From an uncultured Bacteroides sp. (GTDB taxonomy: Bacteria; Bacteroidota; Bacteroidia; Bacteroidales; Bacteroidaceae): a stretch of DNA of 32,288 nucleotides. The position numbers were made by a program, and so were the translations under genes. The stretch lies in assembly GCA_949296855.1 (NCBI GenBank), contig CASFRN010000015.1:1-32288 (forward strand), given 5' to 3'. The notes beneath the pieces were generated by a model, which saw nothing but the letters and a program-made list of their open reading frames with translations, did not search any database and had not been told where the DNA came from. Position 1 is the first letter of the stretch. Every line of letters begins with the position of its first letter. This document shows positions 7,557 to 16,031 of this stretch, in pieces.

Positions 7557-8738
7557 ATGATGAAATACAAACTCAAATACTTGCTCTTGGCGTTGCTCCT
7601 ATGTGGCTTTGCCAACGCATATAGCTCAAAGCCCGATAGCATACGCTTGAGTCTGCTGACCTGCGCCCCCGGAAGTGAAATCTATGCGCACTTCGGCCAT
7701 ACGGCTATCCGCTATGAGAATTATACCCGGAAGATTGACTTGGTTTTCAATTACGGGATGTTCAATTTCCGCGAGCCGCATTTCGTATGGCGTTTCGTGA
7801 AAGGAGAGACCGATTACCAGTTGGGCATTACACCTTATATATATTTTAGGGCGGAATATGCCATGCGTGGTTCTTCGGTGTACCAGCAAGTGCTGAACCT
7901 GACTCAGGCGGAAAAGGAGAGGCTTGTGGCTTTGCTCGAAGAGAATTACCGTCCGGAGAACCGGATTTACCGGTATAATTACTTTTATGATAATTGTACG
8001 ACCCGTGCGCGCGACAAGATAGAAGAGGCTATCCGCGGAAAGGTGGTTTATCCGGATTCGATACCGGATAAGACGTTCCGGAGCATCGTGCATGAGTTTA
8101 CTTCCGAAGCCAAATGGGACGAGTTGGGCATTGATATGTGCTTGGGCGCGGAAGCGGATAAGCCGATTGGAAAGCGTTTGCAGATGTTCGCCCCATTCTA
8201 TATGTTGCGTTATGCGGATGATGCTTATATTCTTGATGCGAATGGAGAAAAACGTCCGCTCGTATTGGAGAAAACCACGATTGTAGATGTAGACCCTGAA
8301 CCTTTCGAGCCAGGTTTCCCCTTGTCGCCCATGGCGTGTGGCATTCTCTTTTTGGTGATATGTATCGTAATGGGATGGGTGCAATGGAAGAAACGCCGTA
8401 TTTGGTGGGGATGGGACTTATTCTTGCTCCTTTTGCAAGGGCTTGCCGGATGCTTGATTGCTTTCCTCTTTTTCTTCTCCACGCATCCTACGGTAGGGTC
8501 GAATTGGTTGCTTGGGCTCTTCAATCCGATACCCTTGTTTTATCTTCCTTTCCTCATTTGGCACGAGAAAAAAGGCTTGCCGGAGCCTTATCATACCATA
8601 AATGTGGTGTATTTAACATTATTTATGGTGATATTCTCCATTTGTGGGCAAGAATTTAATTTAACAGTATTACCTTTGGCACTCGGTTTGTGGGTGAACT
8701 CGGCAAGCCGTATGTTTATTAGGAAAAAGAAGGCATGA
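7557..8738 (+). CDS. DUF4105 (Lnb N-terminal periplasmic domain) membrane protein
   Basis: This 393-residue protein has a signal sequence (about 1-22) and then the DUF4105/Lnb_N domain (about 25-225). Its hallmark blocks are SLLTCAPGSEIYAHFGHTAI, DLVFNYGMFNF, FVKGETDYQLG, and YRYNYFYDNCTTRARDKIEEAI. The last carries the conserved Asn-Cys-Thr-Thr-Arg, and together with the His-rich first block it suggests a papain-like or NlpC-type fold, an inference. Residues about 255-385 contain four to five hydrophobic helices, so the domain faces the periplasm from an inner-membrane anchor. The family includes the N-terminal portion of proteins linked to lacto-N-biosidase genes, but its activity is not known. 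Two adjacent ATGs (7557, 7560) are possible starts. The stop overlaps the next gene's ATG (ATGA), so the two are probably translated from one mRNA. Confidence 0.85.
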   Translation: MMKYKLKYLLLALLLCGFANAYSSKPDSIRLSLLTCAPGSEIYAHFGHTAIRYENYTRKIDLVFNYGMFNFREPHFVWRFVKGETDYQLGITPYIYFRAEYAMRGSSVYQQVLNLTQAEKERLVALLEENYRPENRIYRYNYFYDNCTTRARDKIEEAIRGKVVYPDSIPDKTFRSIVHEFTSEAKWDELGIDMCLGAEADKPIGKRLQMFAPFYMLRYADDAYILDANGEKRPLVLEKTTIVDVDPEPFEPGFPLSPMACGILFLVICIVMGWVQWKKRRIWWGWDLFLLLLQGLAGCLIAFLFFFSTHPTVGSNWLLGLFNPIPLFYLPFLIWHEKKGLPEPYHTINVVYLTLFMVIFSICGQEFNLTVLPLALGLWVNSASRMFIRKKKA

Positions 8739-10318
8739 AAGAACGTATTTTGACATCTTTAATAGCGGCAATAGTCTTGACCGGTTTGCAGGCGCAGACC
8801 GCGTCACCCGTACCCCGTTTGGTGGTGGGATTGACTATCGACCAGCTCCGTTCCGATTACATCGAGGCTTTCTCTGCCCTGTATGGCGAGAAGGGATTCA
8901 AGCGGCTGATGAAAGAAGGGCGGGTGTATTGCAATGCGGAATACGATTTTATCAATATGGACCGCTCTTCGGCGGTGGCATCTATTTATACCGGAACTAC
9001 ACCTTATTATAATGGTATCGTAGGAAACCGCTGGATGGACCGCAGCACATTACGGATGGTGAAGAGCGTAGACGACCCGGCTTATATGGGCATCTATACC
9101 TCGGAAAGCACTTCGCCCCAGCATCTGTTAGTTTCTACCTTATCGGATGAGCTGATGGTGGCGACTCATGGGGCGGCAGAAGTCTATTCGATAGCTCCTA
9201 CACGCGAGATGGCTGTATTTTCGGCTGGGCATGCGGCTAAGTGTGCGCTTTGGCTGAACGATGAGACGGGTAAATGGTGCGGGTCTACTTATTATGGCGC
9301 TTTCCCCGAATGGGTGACTACGTATAATGACCGTGAAGGGCTGGATTTCCGTATCGGAAGCCTGACGTGGGGACCGTATCTCCCTGTAACTTCGTATCGG
9401 TATGTGACCTCGGATGTCAAGCAATTGACATTCAAGCATGATTTCTCGGATGAACGTGCGGCAAAATACCGGAAGTTCAAGACCAGCCCCTACGTAAATG
9501 ATGAAGTGAATAGGCTGGTTCGTGCCTGCCTGCTTCATTCTCAGGTGGGGAAAGACAATATCCCTGATTTGCTGACCCTCTCTTATTATGCAGGAAACTA
9601 CGACCATAAGCCGAACACGGAATATGCCATGGAAATCCAGGATGTGTACGTGCGTCTGGACCATGCGATAGGGGAGTTATTGGAATTGATAGACCAGAAA
9701 GTGGGTTTGAGCAACACGTTGTTCTTTATCACTTCGACGGGTTATGCCGACTCTGACCCTAAAGACCCGGAACAATACCGCATACCCAGCGGAGAGTTCC
9801 ATATCGAACGATGCGCGGCATTGCTGAACATGTATCTGATGGCAATCTATGGTCCGGGACAATATGTGGAAACGTATTATGACCGCCAGATTTATCTGAA
9901 CCATAAGCTGATAGAAGACCGCAAACTGAACCTGACGGAGATGTTGAATGTGTCTTCCGACTTCATTGTGCAGATGAGCGGTGTGCGTACGGCTTATTCA
10001 TCGCAACGCTTGTTATTAGGCGCATGGACTCCCCGTATCGATAAAATCCGTAATACATTCAATCCGAATTGCTCGGGCGACATTTATGTAGAAGTCATGC
10101 CGGGCTGGTCGGTAGTGGATGAAGCGTCCCATTCGAGCCATGTGGTGCGTGATACGTATGCTTCGGTGCCGCTTGTTTTCATAGGCAATAATATAAAGCC
10201 GGAGATTTTATATGCACCGGTAAAGATGGCTACAATCGCTCCTACCGTAGCTCATTTCATGCGTATTAGGGCGCCTAATGCCGCCATGTCAGCCCCTCTT
10301 ACGGGCATTCGCAAGTAA
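8735..10318 (+). CDS. Alkaline-phosphatase-superfamily protein, probably catalytically inactive
   Basis: This 527-residue exported protein has a signal peptide of about 20 residues ending LQAQ. It follows the PafA-type alkaline phosphatase / nucleotide pyrophosphatase fold closely: LVVGLTIDQLRSDY (metal Asp36), ASIYTGTTP, GIVGNRW (Asn98 retained), LSYYAGNYDHKPNTE, and the C-terminal ASVPLVFIGNNIKPE then TIAPTVAHFM. But the site where PafA has its nucleophile Thr (in TGPGH) reads MDRSSAV, the Lys-x-Arg of the phosphate pocket reads Thr-Arg-Glu, and the metal-binding Asp-His of TADHG reads TSTGY. So it is likely a pseudoenzyme, perhaps a binding or scaffold protein of the periplasm. It overlaps the DUF4105 gene by 4 nt and precedes secA. 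The alignment is by eye, but three separate sites agree. Confidence 0.82.
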   Translation: MKERILTSLIAAIVLTGLQAQTASPVPRLVVGLTIDQLRSDYIEAFSALYGEKGFKRLMKEGRVYCNAEYDFINMDRSSAVASIYTGTTPYYNGIVGNRWMDRSTLRMVKSVDDPAYMGIYTSESTSPQHLLVSTLSDELMVATHGAAEVYSIAPTREMAVFSAGHAAKCALWLNDETGKWCGSTYYGAFPEWVTTYNDREGLDFRIGSLTWGPYLPVTSYRYVTSDVKQLTFKHDFSDERAAKYRKFKTSPYVNDEVNRLVRACLLHSQVGKDNIPDLLTLSYYAGNYDHKPNTEYAMEIQDVYVRLDHAIGELLELIDQKVGLSNTLFFITSTGYADSDPKDPEQYRIPSGEFHIERCAALLNMYLMAIYGPGQYVETYYDRQIYLNHKLIEDRKLNLTEMLNVSSDFIVQMSGVRTAYSSQRLLLGAWTPRIDKIRNTFNPNCSGDIYVEVMPGWSVVDEASHSSHVVRDTYASVPLVFIGNNIKPEILYAPVKMATIAPTVAHFMRIRAPNAAMSAPLTGIRK

Positions 10319-10358
10319 ATTTGTATCGGAAGGTGTTTCAGATACTTTGCGAATTTCT

Positions 10359-10366
10359 TATCTTTG
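10359..10366 (+). promoter_or_regulatory. Predicted -7 box of the secA promoter
   Basis: TATCTTTG is a perfect TAnnTTTG and is followed by CACTCG. A TTTC at 10335-10338 lies 20 bp upstream as a possible weak -33 element. The resulting leader is about 48 nt, A-rich before the ATG at 10421 as usual in Bacteroidales. Confidence 0.65.
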
Positions 10367-10420
10367 CACTCGAATTAATCAATTAATCATTAGTAGAAAT
10401 AATAAAAAAACAACAGCATA

Positions 10421-13400
10421 ATGGGATTTAATGAATTTATAAGCAAGATTTTCGGAAACAAGGCTACCCGCGACATGAAGGAAATACAGCCTTGGGTGAA
10501 TAAAGTGAAAGAAGTATATCCGGAAATCCAAAAGTTGACGAACGATGAGTTGCGTGCCAAAACGGAAGAACTGAAGAAGTACATTAAAGATTCCGCTTTG
10601 GAAGAGACTCGGAAAATTGCAGACTTGAAAGCAACTATCGAAGAAACTGATATCGAGAAGCGTGAGCCAATTTTCAATCAGATAGATAAGCTGGAGAAAG
10701 AAGTCCTCGAAAAATACGAGAAGGCATTGAATGATGTTTTGCCTACGGCTTTCTCAATCGTAAAAGATACGGCACGCCGTTTTGCCGAAAATGAAGAAAT
10801 AGAGGTAACAGCTACGGATATGGACCGTAACCTTGCCGCACAAGGAAGAGACTTTGTACGTGTAGAAGGTGAGAAGGCGATTTGGAAGAACCATTGGGTA
10901 GCCGGTGGTAATGAAATCACTTGGAACATGGTACATTACGATGTGCAGTTGTTCGGCGGTGTAGTATTGCATCAAGGCAAGATTGCCGAAATGGCGACCG
11001 GTGAAGGTAAGACCTTGGTAGCGACACTTCCGGTATTCCTTAACGCTTTGACCGGAAACGGTGTACATGTCGTAACGGTCAACGATTACTTGGCTAAGCG
11101 TGACTCGGAATGGATGGGGCCGCTCTATATGTTCCACGGTTTGAGTGTGGATTGCATTGATAAGCATCAGCCCAACTCGGAAGCCCGTCGCCGTGCGTAT
11201 ATGGCAGACATTACGTTCGGTACTAACAATGAATTTGGTTTCGATTACCTGCGTGATAACATGGCGGTCAGTCCGAAGGATTTGGTACAACGCCAGCATA
11301 ATTATGCCATTGTCGATGAGGTCGATTCGGTCTTGATTGACGATGCGCGTACTCCGTTGATTATCTCCGGTCCGGTACCCAAGGGCGATGAACAATTGTT
11401 TGAGGTGCTCCGTCCGTTGGTAGAAAGACTGGTAGAAGCACAGCGCAAATTGGCTACCCAATTCTTGGCGGATGCCAAGCGTCTGATTGCTTCGGATAAG
11501 AAAGAAGACCAAGAGGCAGGTTTCTTGGCATTGTATCGTAGCCATAAGGCATTGCCTAAGAACAAGCCGTTGATTAAGTTCCTGAGCGAGCCGGGCATTA
11601 AGGCTGGTATGCTGAAGACCGAGGAAATCTACATGGAGCAGAACAACAAGCGTATGCCCGAAGCGGTAGAGCCTCTGTATTTCGTAATTGATGAGAAATT
11701 GAAGAGTGTAGATTTGACCGATAAAGGTATCGACTTGATTACCGGTAAATCACAAGACCCGACTTTGTTTGTATTGCCCGATATCGCCGCACAGCTTTCC
11801 GCATTGGAAAACGAAGAAGGGCTGAGCGATGAAGACCGGCTTGCCAAGAAAGACGAGTTCATGACCGACTATGCTATTAAAGCAGAACGTGTACACACCA
11901 TCAACCAGTTGCTGAAGGCTTATACGATGTTCGAAAAGGATACCGATTATGTGGTTATGGACGGTCAGGTGAAGATTGTCGATGAACAGACCGGACGTAT
12001 CATGGAAGGACGCCGTTGGAGTGACGGATTGCATCAGGCGGTAGAAGCCAAGGAAGGCGTGAAGATTGAAGCCGCTACGCAGACATTCGCTACAATCACT
12101 TTGCAGAACTATTTCCGTATGTATCACAAGCTTTCCGGTATGACCGGTACGGCGGAAACTGAAGCAGGCGAGTTCTGGGACATCTATAAACTGGATGTAG
12201 TGGTTATCCCGACCAATCGTCCGATTGCCCGCATTGATATGAACGACCGTGTCTATAAGACCAAACGTGAAAAGTACAAGGCGGTTATCGAAGAAATCGA
12301 GAAGATGGTGAATGCAGGCCGTCCGGTACTGGTGGGTACGACATCGGTTGAAATCTCCGAAATGCTGAGCAAGATGCTTACCTTGCGTAAGATTCCTCAT
12401 AATGTATTGAATGCGAAATTGCATCAGAAGGAAGCCGAAATCGTTGCGAAAGCCGGTCAGAGCAGTACGGTGACCATTGCTACCAACATGGCGGGTCGTG
12501 GTACCGATATTAAGTTGAGTCCGGAAGTGAAGGCAGCAGGCGGTTTGGCGATTATCGGTACAGAACGTCATGAGTCGCGTCGTGTAGACCGTCAGTTGCG
12601 TGGTCGTGCAGGACGTCAGGGAGACCCGGGTTCTTCTGTATTCTTCGTTTCGTTGGAAGACGATTTGATGCGTCTGTTCGCATCCGACCGTTTGGCTCAC
12701 TGGATGGATAAGATGGGCTTCAAGGAAGGCGAAATGATTGAGCATAGCATGATTTCGAAATCTATTGAGCGTGCTCAGAAGAAGGTAGAAGAAAACAACT
12801 TCGGTATCCGTAAGCGTCTGTTGGAATATGATGACGTGATGAATAAGCAACGTACAGTAGTCTATACGAAACGCCGTCATGCCCTGATGGGAGAACGCAT
12901 CGGTATGGATATTGCAGACATGATTTGGGACCGTTGCTATAATGCGGTAGAACAGCCTGCTTATGAAGACGCGAAGATGGAGATTCTGCATACATTAGCG
13001 ATGGAAACACCGTTTACGGCAGATGATTTCCGCAATAAGAACAAGAATGAACTTGCCGAACAGACTTTCCAAAGCGCGATGGATTTATTCCGCCGTAAGA
13101 CAGACCGTATGGCTCAGATTGCTAATCCGGTCATCAAGCAGGTATATGAGAATCAAGGGCAGATTTATCAGAATATCCTGATTCCGATTACCGATGGCAA
13201 GCGGATGTATAATATTTCGGTAAATCTGAAAGAAGCATACGAAACAGAAGGAAAGGCTATCGTGAAAGCATTCGAAAAAGCGATATTGCTTCACGTTATT
13301 GACGATGCGTGGAAAGAAAACTTGCGCGAACTGGACGAATTGAAGCATTCGGTACAGAACGCAAGCTACGAGCAGAAAGACCCGTTGTTGATTTTCAAAT

Positions 13401-13717
13401 TAGAGTCGGTCAACTTGTTCGATGCGATGGTCAACAAAATCAATAACAATACCATTTCGGTCTTGATGCGTGGACAAATCCCTGTGCAAGAACCGCAACA
13501 GGTGCGTCAGGCTGCCCCCGAACCTCAGCGTCCCCGCCAACAGTATCGGGAGGTAAAGCAAAATCTGAACGACCCGAACCAACAGGCTGCAGCCGGAAAA
13601 GATACGCGTGAAGTGAAGAGAGAGCCTTATCGCTCTGAGAAGACGGTAGGGCGTAACGACCCTTGTCCGTGTGGAAGCGGTTTGAAGTATAAGAACTGCC
13701 ACGGACGCAACGCCTGA
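10421..13717 (+). CDS. secA: Preprotein translocase ATPase SecA
   Basis: SecA drives preproteins through SecYEG at the inner membrane. Walker A is MATGEGKT (191-198) and the DEAD-like Walker B is VDEVD (298-302). NBD1 and the preprotein cross-linking domain follow, with the second RecA domain showing [11 protein letters not shown] and [16 protein letters not shown]. The helical scaffold and wing continue to about residue 1000. The C-terminus is a Zn-binding SecB/ribosome-type tail, [16 protein letters not shown], with Cys1082, Cys1084, Cys1093 and His1094. At 1,098 residues it is about 200 longer than E. coli SecA. The extra length is an insert of about 130 residues at roughly 320-450, charged and partly helical, plus an extended linker before the Zn tail; both are typical of Bacteroidota. 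It has its own promoter and terminator, so it is probably monocistronic. Confidence 0.98.
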   Translation: MGFNEFISKIFGNKATRDMKEIQPWVNKVKEVYPEIQKLTNDELRAKTEELKKYIKDSALEETRKIADLKATIEETDIEKREPIFNQIDKLEKEVLEKYEKALNDVLPTAFSIVKDTARRFAENEEIEVTATDMDRNLAAQGRDFVRVEGEKAIWKNHWVAGGNEITWNMVHYDVQLFGGVVLHQGKIAEMATGEGKTLVATLPVFLNALTGNGVHVVTVNDYLAKRDSEWMGPLYMFHGLSVDCIDKHQPNSEARRRAYMADITFGTNNEFGFDYLRDNMAVSPKDLVQRQHNYAIVDEVDSVLIDDARTPLIISGPVPKGDEQLFEVLRPLVERLVEAQRKLATQFLADAKRLIASDKKEDQEAGFLALYRSHKALPKNKPLIKFLSEPGIKAGMLKTEEIYMEQNNKRMPEAVEPLYFVIDEKLKSVDLTDKGIDLITGKSQDPTLFVLPDIAAQLSALENEEGLSDEDRLAKKDEFMTDYAIKAERVHTINQLLKAYTMFEKDTDYVVMDGQVKIVDEQTGRIMEGRRWSDGLHQAVEAKEGVKIEAATQTFATITLQNYFRMYHKLSGMTGTAETEAGEFWDIYKLDVVVIPTNRPIARIDMNDRVYKTKREKYKAVIEEIEKMVNAGRPVLVGTTSVEISEMLSKMLTLRKIPHNVLNAKLHQKEAEIVAKAGQSSTVTIATNMAGRGTDIKLSPEVKAAGGLAIIGTERHESRRVDRQLRGRAGRQGDPGSSVFFVSLEDDLMRLFASDRLAHWMDKMGFKEGEMIEHSMISKSIERAQKKVEENNFGIRKRLLEYDDVMNKQRTVVYTKRRHALMGERIGMDIADMIWDRCYNAVEQPAYEDAKMEILHTLAMETPFTADDFRNKNKNELAEQTFQSAMDLFRRKTDRMAQIANPVIKQVYENQGQIYQNILIPITDGKRMYNISVNLKEAYETEGKAIVKAFEKAILLHVIDDAWKENLRELDELKHSVQNASYEQKDPLLIFKLESVNLFDAMVNKINNNTISVLMRGQIPVQEPQQVRQAAPEPQRPRQQYREVKQNLNDPNQQAAAGKDTREVKREPYRSEKTVGRNDPCPCGSGLKYKNCHGRNA

Positions 13718-13742
13718 TATATTTTAATACAAACGATAAGTG

Positions 13743-13798
13743 CCGGTACGTCGGTATTCCTAAAGTATCAAGGGAATACCGTCGTGCCGGTTTTTTTT
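13743..13798 (+). terminator. Rho-independent terminator of secA
   Basis: An 18-bp stem is formed by 13743-13760 (CCGGTACGTCGGTATTCC) and 13773-13790, with one mismatch and one G-T pair. The loop is about 12 nt and a run of eight T follows (13791-13798). It lies 25 nt after the secA stop. Confidence 0.85.
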
Positions 13799-13828
13799 AT
13801 TTTCTGATATTTTTGTTTTAATATTTTT

Positions 13829-13858
13829 TTTGTGATTATGAAAAATTTTATACATTTG
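13829..13858 (+). promoter_or_regulatory. Promoter of the BACON / M64 lipoprotein operon
   Basis: TTTG at 13829-13832 and TACATTTG at 13851-13858 are separated by 18 bp, a close match to the Bacteroides sigma-ABfr promoter. The leader to the preferred ATG (13938) would be about 70 nt and AT-rich. Confidence 0.65.
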
Positions 13859-13937
13859 TGGAAATTGTGCATATAACCGTATAATAATGGATTTTTCCTT
13901 TTACCTGATAAATTATAAATTTAAACTTGTAATGCTT

Positions 13938-16010
13938 ATGAAACACATTCGTTCTTGGATTCAGATGTACAAGCTACAAGGAATCATGTCTTTGTTGCTG
14001 CTGTTGGCAGTGTCGTGTTCCGATTCGGATAAAGAATTGGAAGAACCTACTCCTCCTGAACCTGTGGTGGCAGGCATCACGTTTGCCGAGGATACAGACA
14101 GGCAACCGCTTGTCGGATCAGCAGGAGGTACACTTTCTATTCATTTTACGGCTACGGCGTCGTGGACTGCTTCTGTAGGCAATTCGCGTGCAGATGGTTG
14201 GATAAGTGTTTCTCCTACATCGGGCGAAGCGGGAGAAGGGAGCGTCACGGTGACCGTTGCTTCCAATGAAGGTACGGACGAACGTTCGGCTTCCGTCTTC
14301 TTGGTTTGCGGCGAGGAGCAGGAGACCGTTGTGGTTACTCAAAAGCAAAAGGATGCGCTTATCCTTTCGCAACAGGTTTACGAACTTCCGGCCGAGGAAA
14401 GCACCATCGAACTGGAAGTGCAATCCAATGTGTCGTATGAGACGAGTGTGTCTGTAGACTGGATAGAACCGGTGACTTCGCGCAGCCTGACACAAGAAAC
14501 GTTGGTGTTCCGTGTAGCGGCGAACGAATCGGAAGAACAGCGTTCGGGAGCCATTACATTGAAAAGCGGCGAACTGGAAGAAACCGTCAATGTCTATCAG
14601 GCTGGTAAAGAAAAAGAAGAAGAACCGGTCTTGCTGCTCTCCGATAAGCTGCTGTATGTAGGGGCGGAAGGCGGGACGGTTGACGTACAGGTACAGTCGA
14701 ATGTCGCCTATACGTATAAGCCTGAAGCCGAATACGATTGGATTGTAGAACCTGCGGGAAGAGCCGTGTCTACGCATACCATTCATTTGGAAGTGCAGCC
14801 TAATGAGACTTACGACCCGCGTGAAGCGCGTTTTATCTTTACCGATGAAACCGCGACGCTTTCTGACACTTTAGTGGTGCGTCAGGCTGAGGCGGGTGGC
14901 TTGATTGTTTCCGTTTCCCGTATCGATTTGGTGGCGGAAGATACCGGATTCTCATTAGAATTGCAGACGAATGTAGATTATACTGTCTCTATTGATGCCG
15001 ATTGGTTGGAGCAAATTGTGAGCCGGGGATTGGCAACCGAAACGTTGACATTCAGTTGCGAGCCGAACTACAGCACGGTTTCCCGTGAGGCGGTTATCTT
15101 GTTGGATAGTGAGATAGGAGAACAGAAAGTCAAGGTAGTCCAGGCCGGAAGGGAAGAAGAAGTGGAAGACGATGACTTCATGGAGGTTTCCCCGTCTTCT
15201 TTGTCATTGGCTGCTGAAGCTACATCGTTTACTGTTTCAGTCAGCACGAATGTAAGTTATCAGATAGCAAGTAATGTGCCTTGGATTACTTTTGCTGTAA
15301 GCGACACAATCAGTGCTTCTTCGGTTACTTTTGACGTGAAGGTGAATGAAGGGACAGAAGTCCGTGAAGGCGTTATCACCTTTACTTCGGAAGACGGAAG
15401 CATGGTGCGGACAGTCACAGTGACACAAGCGGGTAAGGAAATGCCCAAGTTGAATGTCTCTCCGGCTACGTTTGCCTTGGTTTCGGAAGCGGCTTCTATT
15501 GAGGTGGAAATTGATGCGAATGTGAAGTACAGCGTGTCGAGCAGCGCAGATTGGCTGACGAGTCCGGTAAGCGGTTTGACCGAAGCGGCTTCATTAACCT
15601 TTACTGTAGCCGCCAATGAAAGCACATCCGAACGAAAAGCCACTCTGACGTTTACTTCGGAAGATGGCAGTGTGACACGTACCGTTACGGTGACACAAGC
15701 AGGAGAGGGACTTTACTTGAACGTTACGCCCCAACGTATAGACGCCCCGGCTGAAGGAGGCACATATCCGTTAACCATCAGTACTAATGCAGCCGAACCG
15801 AATATCAATCTGAACGGCAACGATTGGATAAGCCTACAAAACGGAAACATTGTCATTGCGGCTAATGCTGACAGTACCGGAAGGACAGGCAGCGTCACCG
15901 TCACAGCCGGAGGATTGAGCCAGACCATCGAAGTGGTTCAGGCCGGCAAGCAGCCGTCTACCGCTGGCGGACAGATAGAAGACTTTACTGAAGAGGAAGA
16001 AAACTGGTAA
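13938..16010 (+). CDS. Lipoprotein with seven BACON repeats
   Basis: Starting at ATG 13938 the protein has 690 residues with a classical lipoprotein signal: a hydrophobic stretch ending LLLLLAVSC, acceptor Cys27, then SDSDKELEE. In-frame ATGs at 13887 and 13932 would put up to 17 extra residues before the signal. The rest is seven tandem BACON-type beta-sandwich repeats of about 85 residues. Each has a Trp near the middle (SADWL, YDWIV, NDWIS) and ends in a VTVTQAGK-like strand. Repeats 5 and 6 are the most alike (TSEDGSMVRTVTVTQAG versus TSEDGSVTRTVTVTQAG). The tail GGQIEDFTEEEENW is acidic. BACON domains occur in Bacteroidales surface glycosidases and proteases and are thought to bind carbohydrate or mucin; no catalytic domain is present. 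It sits 21 nt upstream of the M64 lipoprotein gene, so co-expression is likely. Confidence 0.88.
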   Translation: MKHIRSWIQMYKLQGIMSLLLLLAVSCSDSDKELEEPTPPEPVVAGITFAEDTDRQPLVGSAGGTLSIHFTATASWTASVGNSRADGWISVSPTSGEAGEGSVTVTVASNEGTDERSASVFLVCGEEQETVVVTQKQKDALILSQQVYELPAEESTIELEVQSNVSYETSVSVDWIEPVTSRSLTQETLVFRVAANESEEQRSGAITLKSGELEETVNVYQAGKEKEEEPVLLLSDKLLYVGAEGGTVDVQVQSNVAYTYKPEAEYDWIVEPAGRAVSTHTIHLEVQPNETYDPREARFIFTDETATLSDTLVVRQAEAGGLIVSVSRIDLVAEDTGFSLELQTNVDYTVSIDADWLEQIVSRGLATETLTFSCEPNYSTVSREAVILLDSEIGEQKVKVVQAGREEEVEDDDFMEVSPSSLSLAAEATSFTVSVSTNVSYQIASNVPWITFAVSDTISASSVTFDVKVNEGTEVREGVITFTSEDGSMVRTVTVTQAGKEMPKLNVSPATFALVSEAASIEVEIDANVKYSVSSSADWLTSPVSGLTEAASLTFTVAANESTSERKATLTFTSEDGSVTRTVTVTQAGEGLYLNVTPQRIDAPAEGGTYPLTISTNAAEPNINLNGNDWISLQNGNIVIAANADSTGRTGSVTVTAGGLSQTIEVVQAGKQPSTAGGQIEDFTEEEENW

Positions 16011-16031
16011 GAATGATAAAACAGAATCGTT

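Noticed and set aside
11750..12991. Minus-strand open frame of 413 codons within secA
   Set aside because: Antisense shadow of a highly conserved gene; translation is His/Thr/Phe-rich with no domain.
13887..13937. ATG at 13887 as start of the BACON lipoprotein
   Set aside because: It would put 17 extra residues before an otherwise ordinary lipoprotein signal; ATG 13938 fits better, though the upstream start is not excluded.
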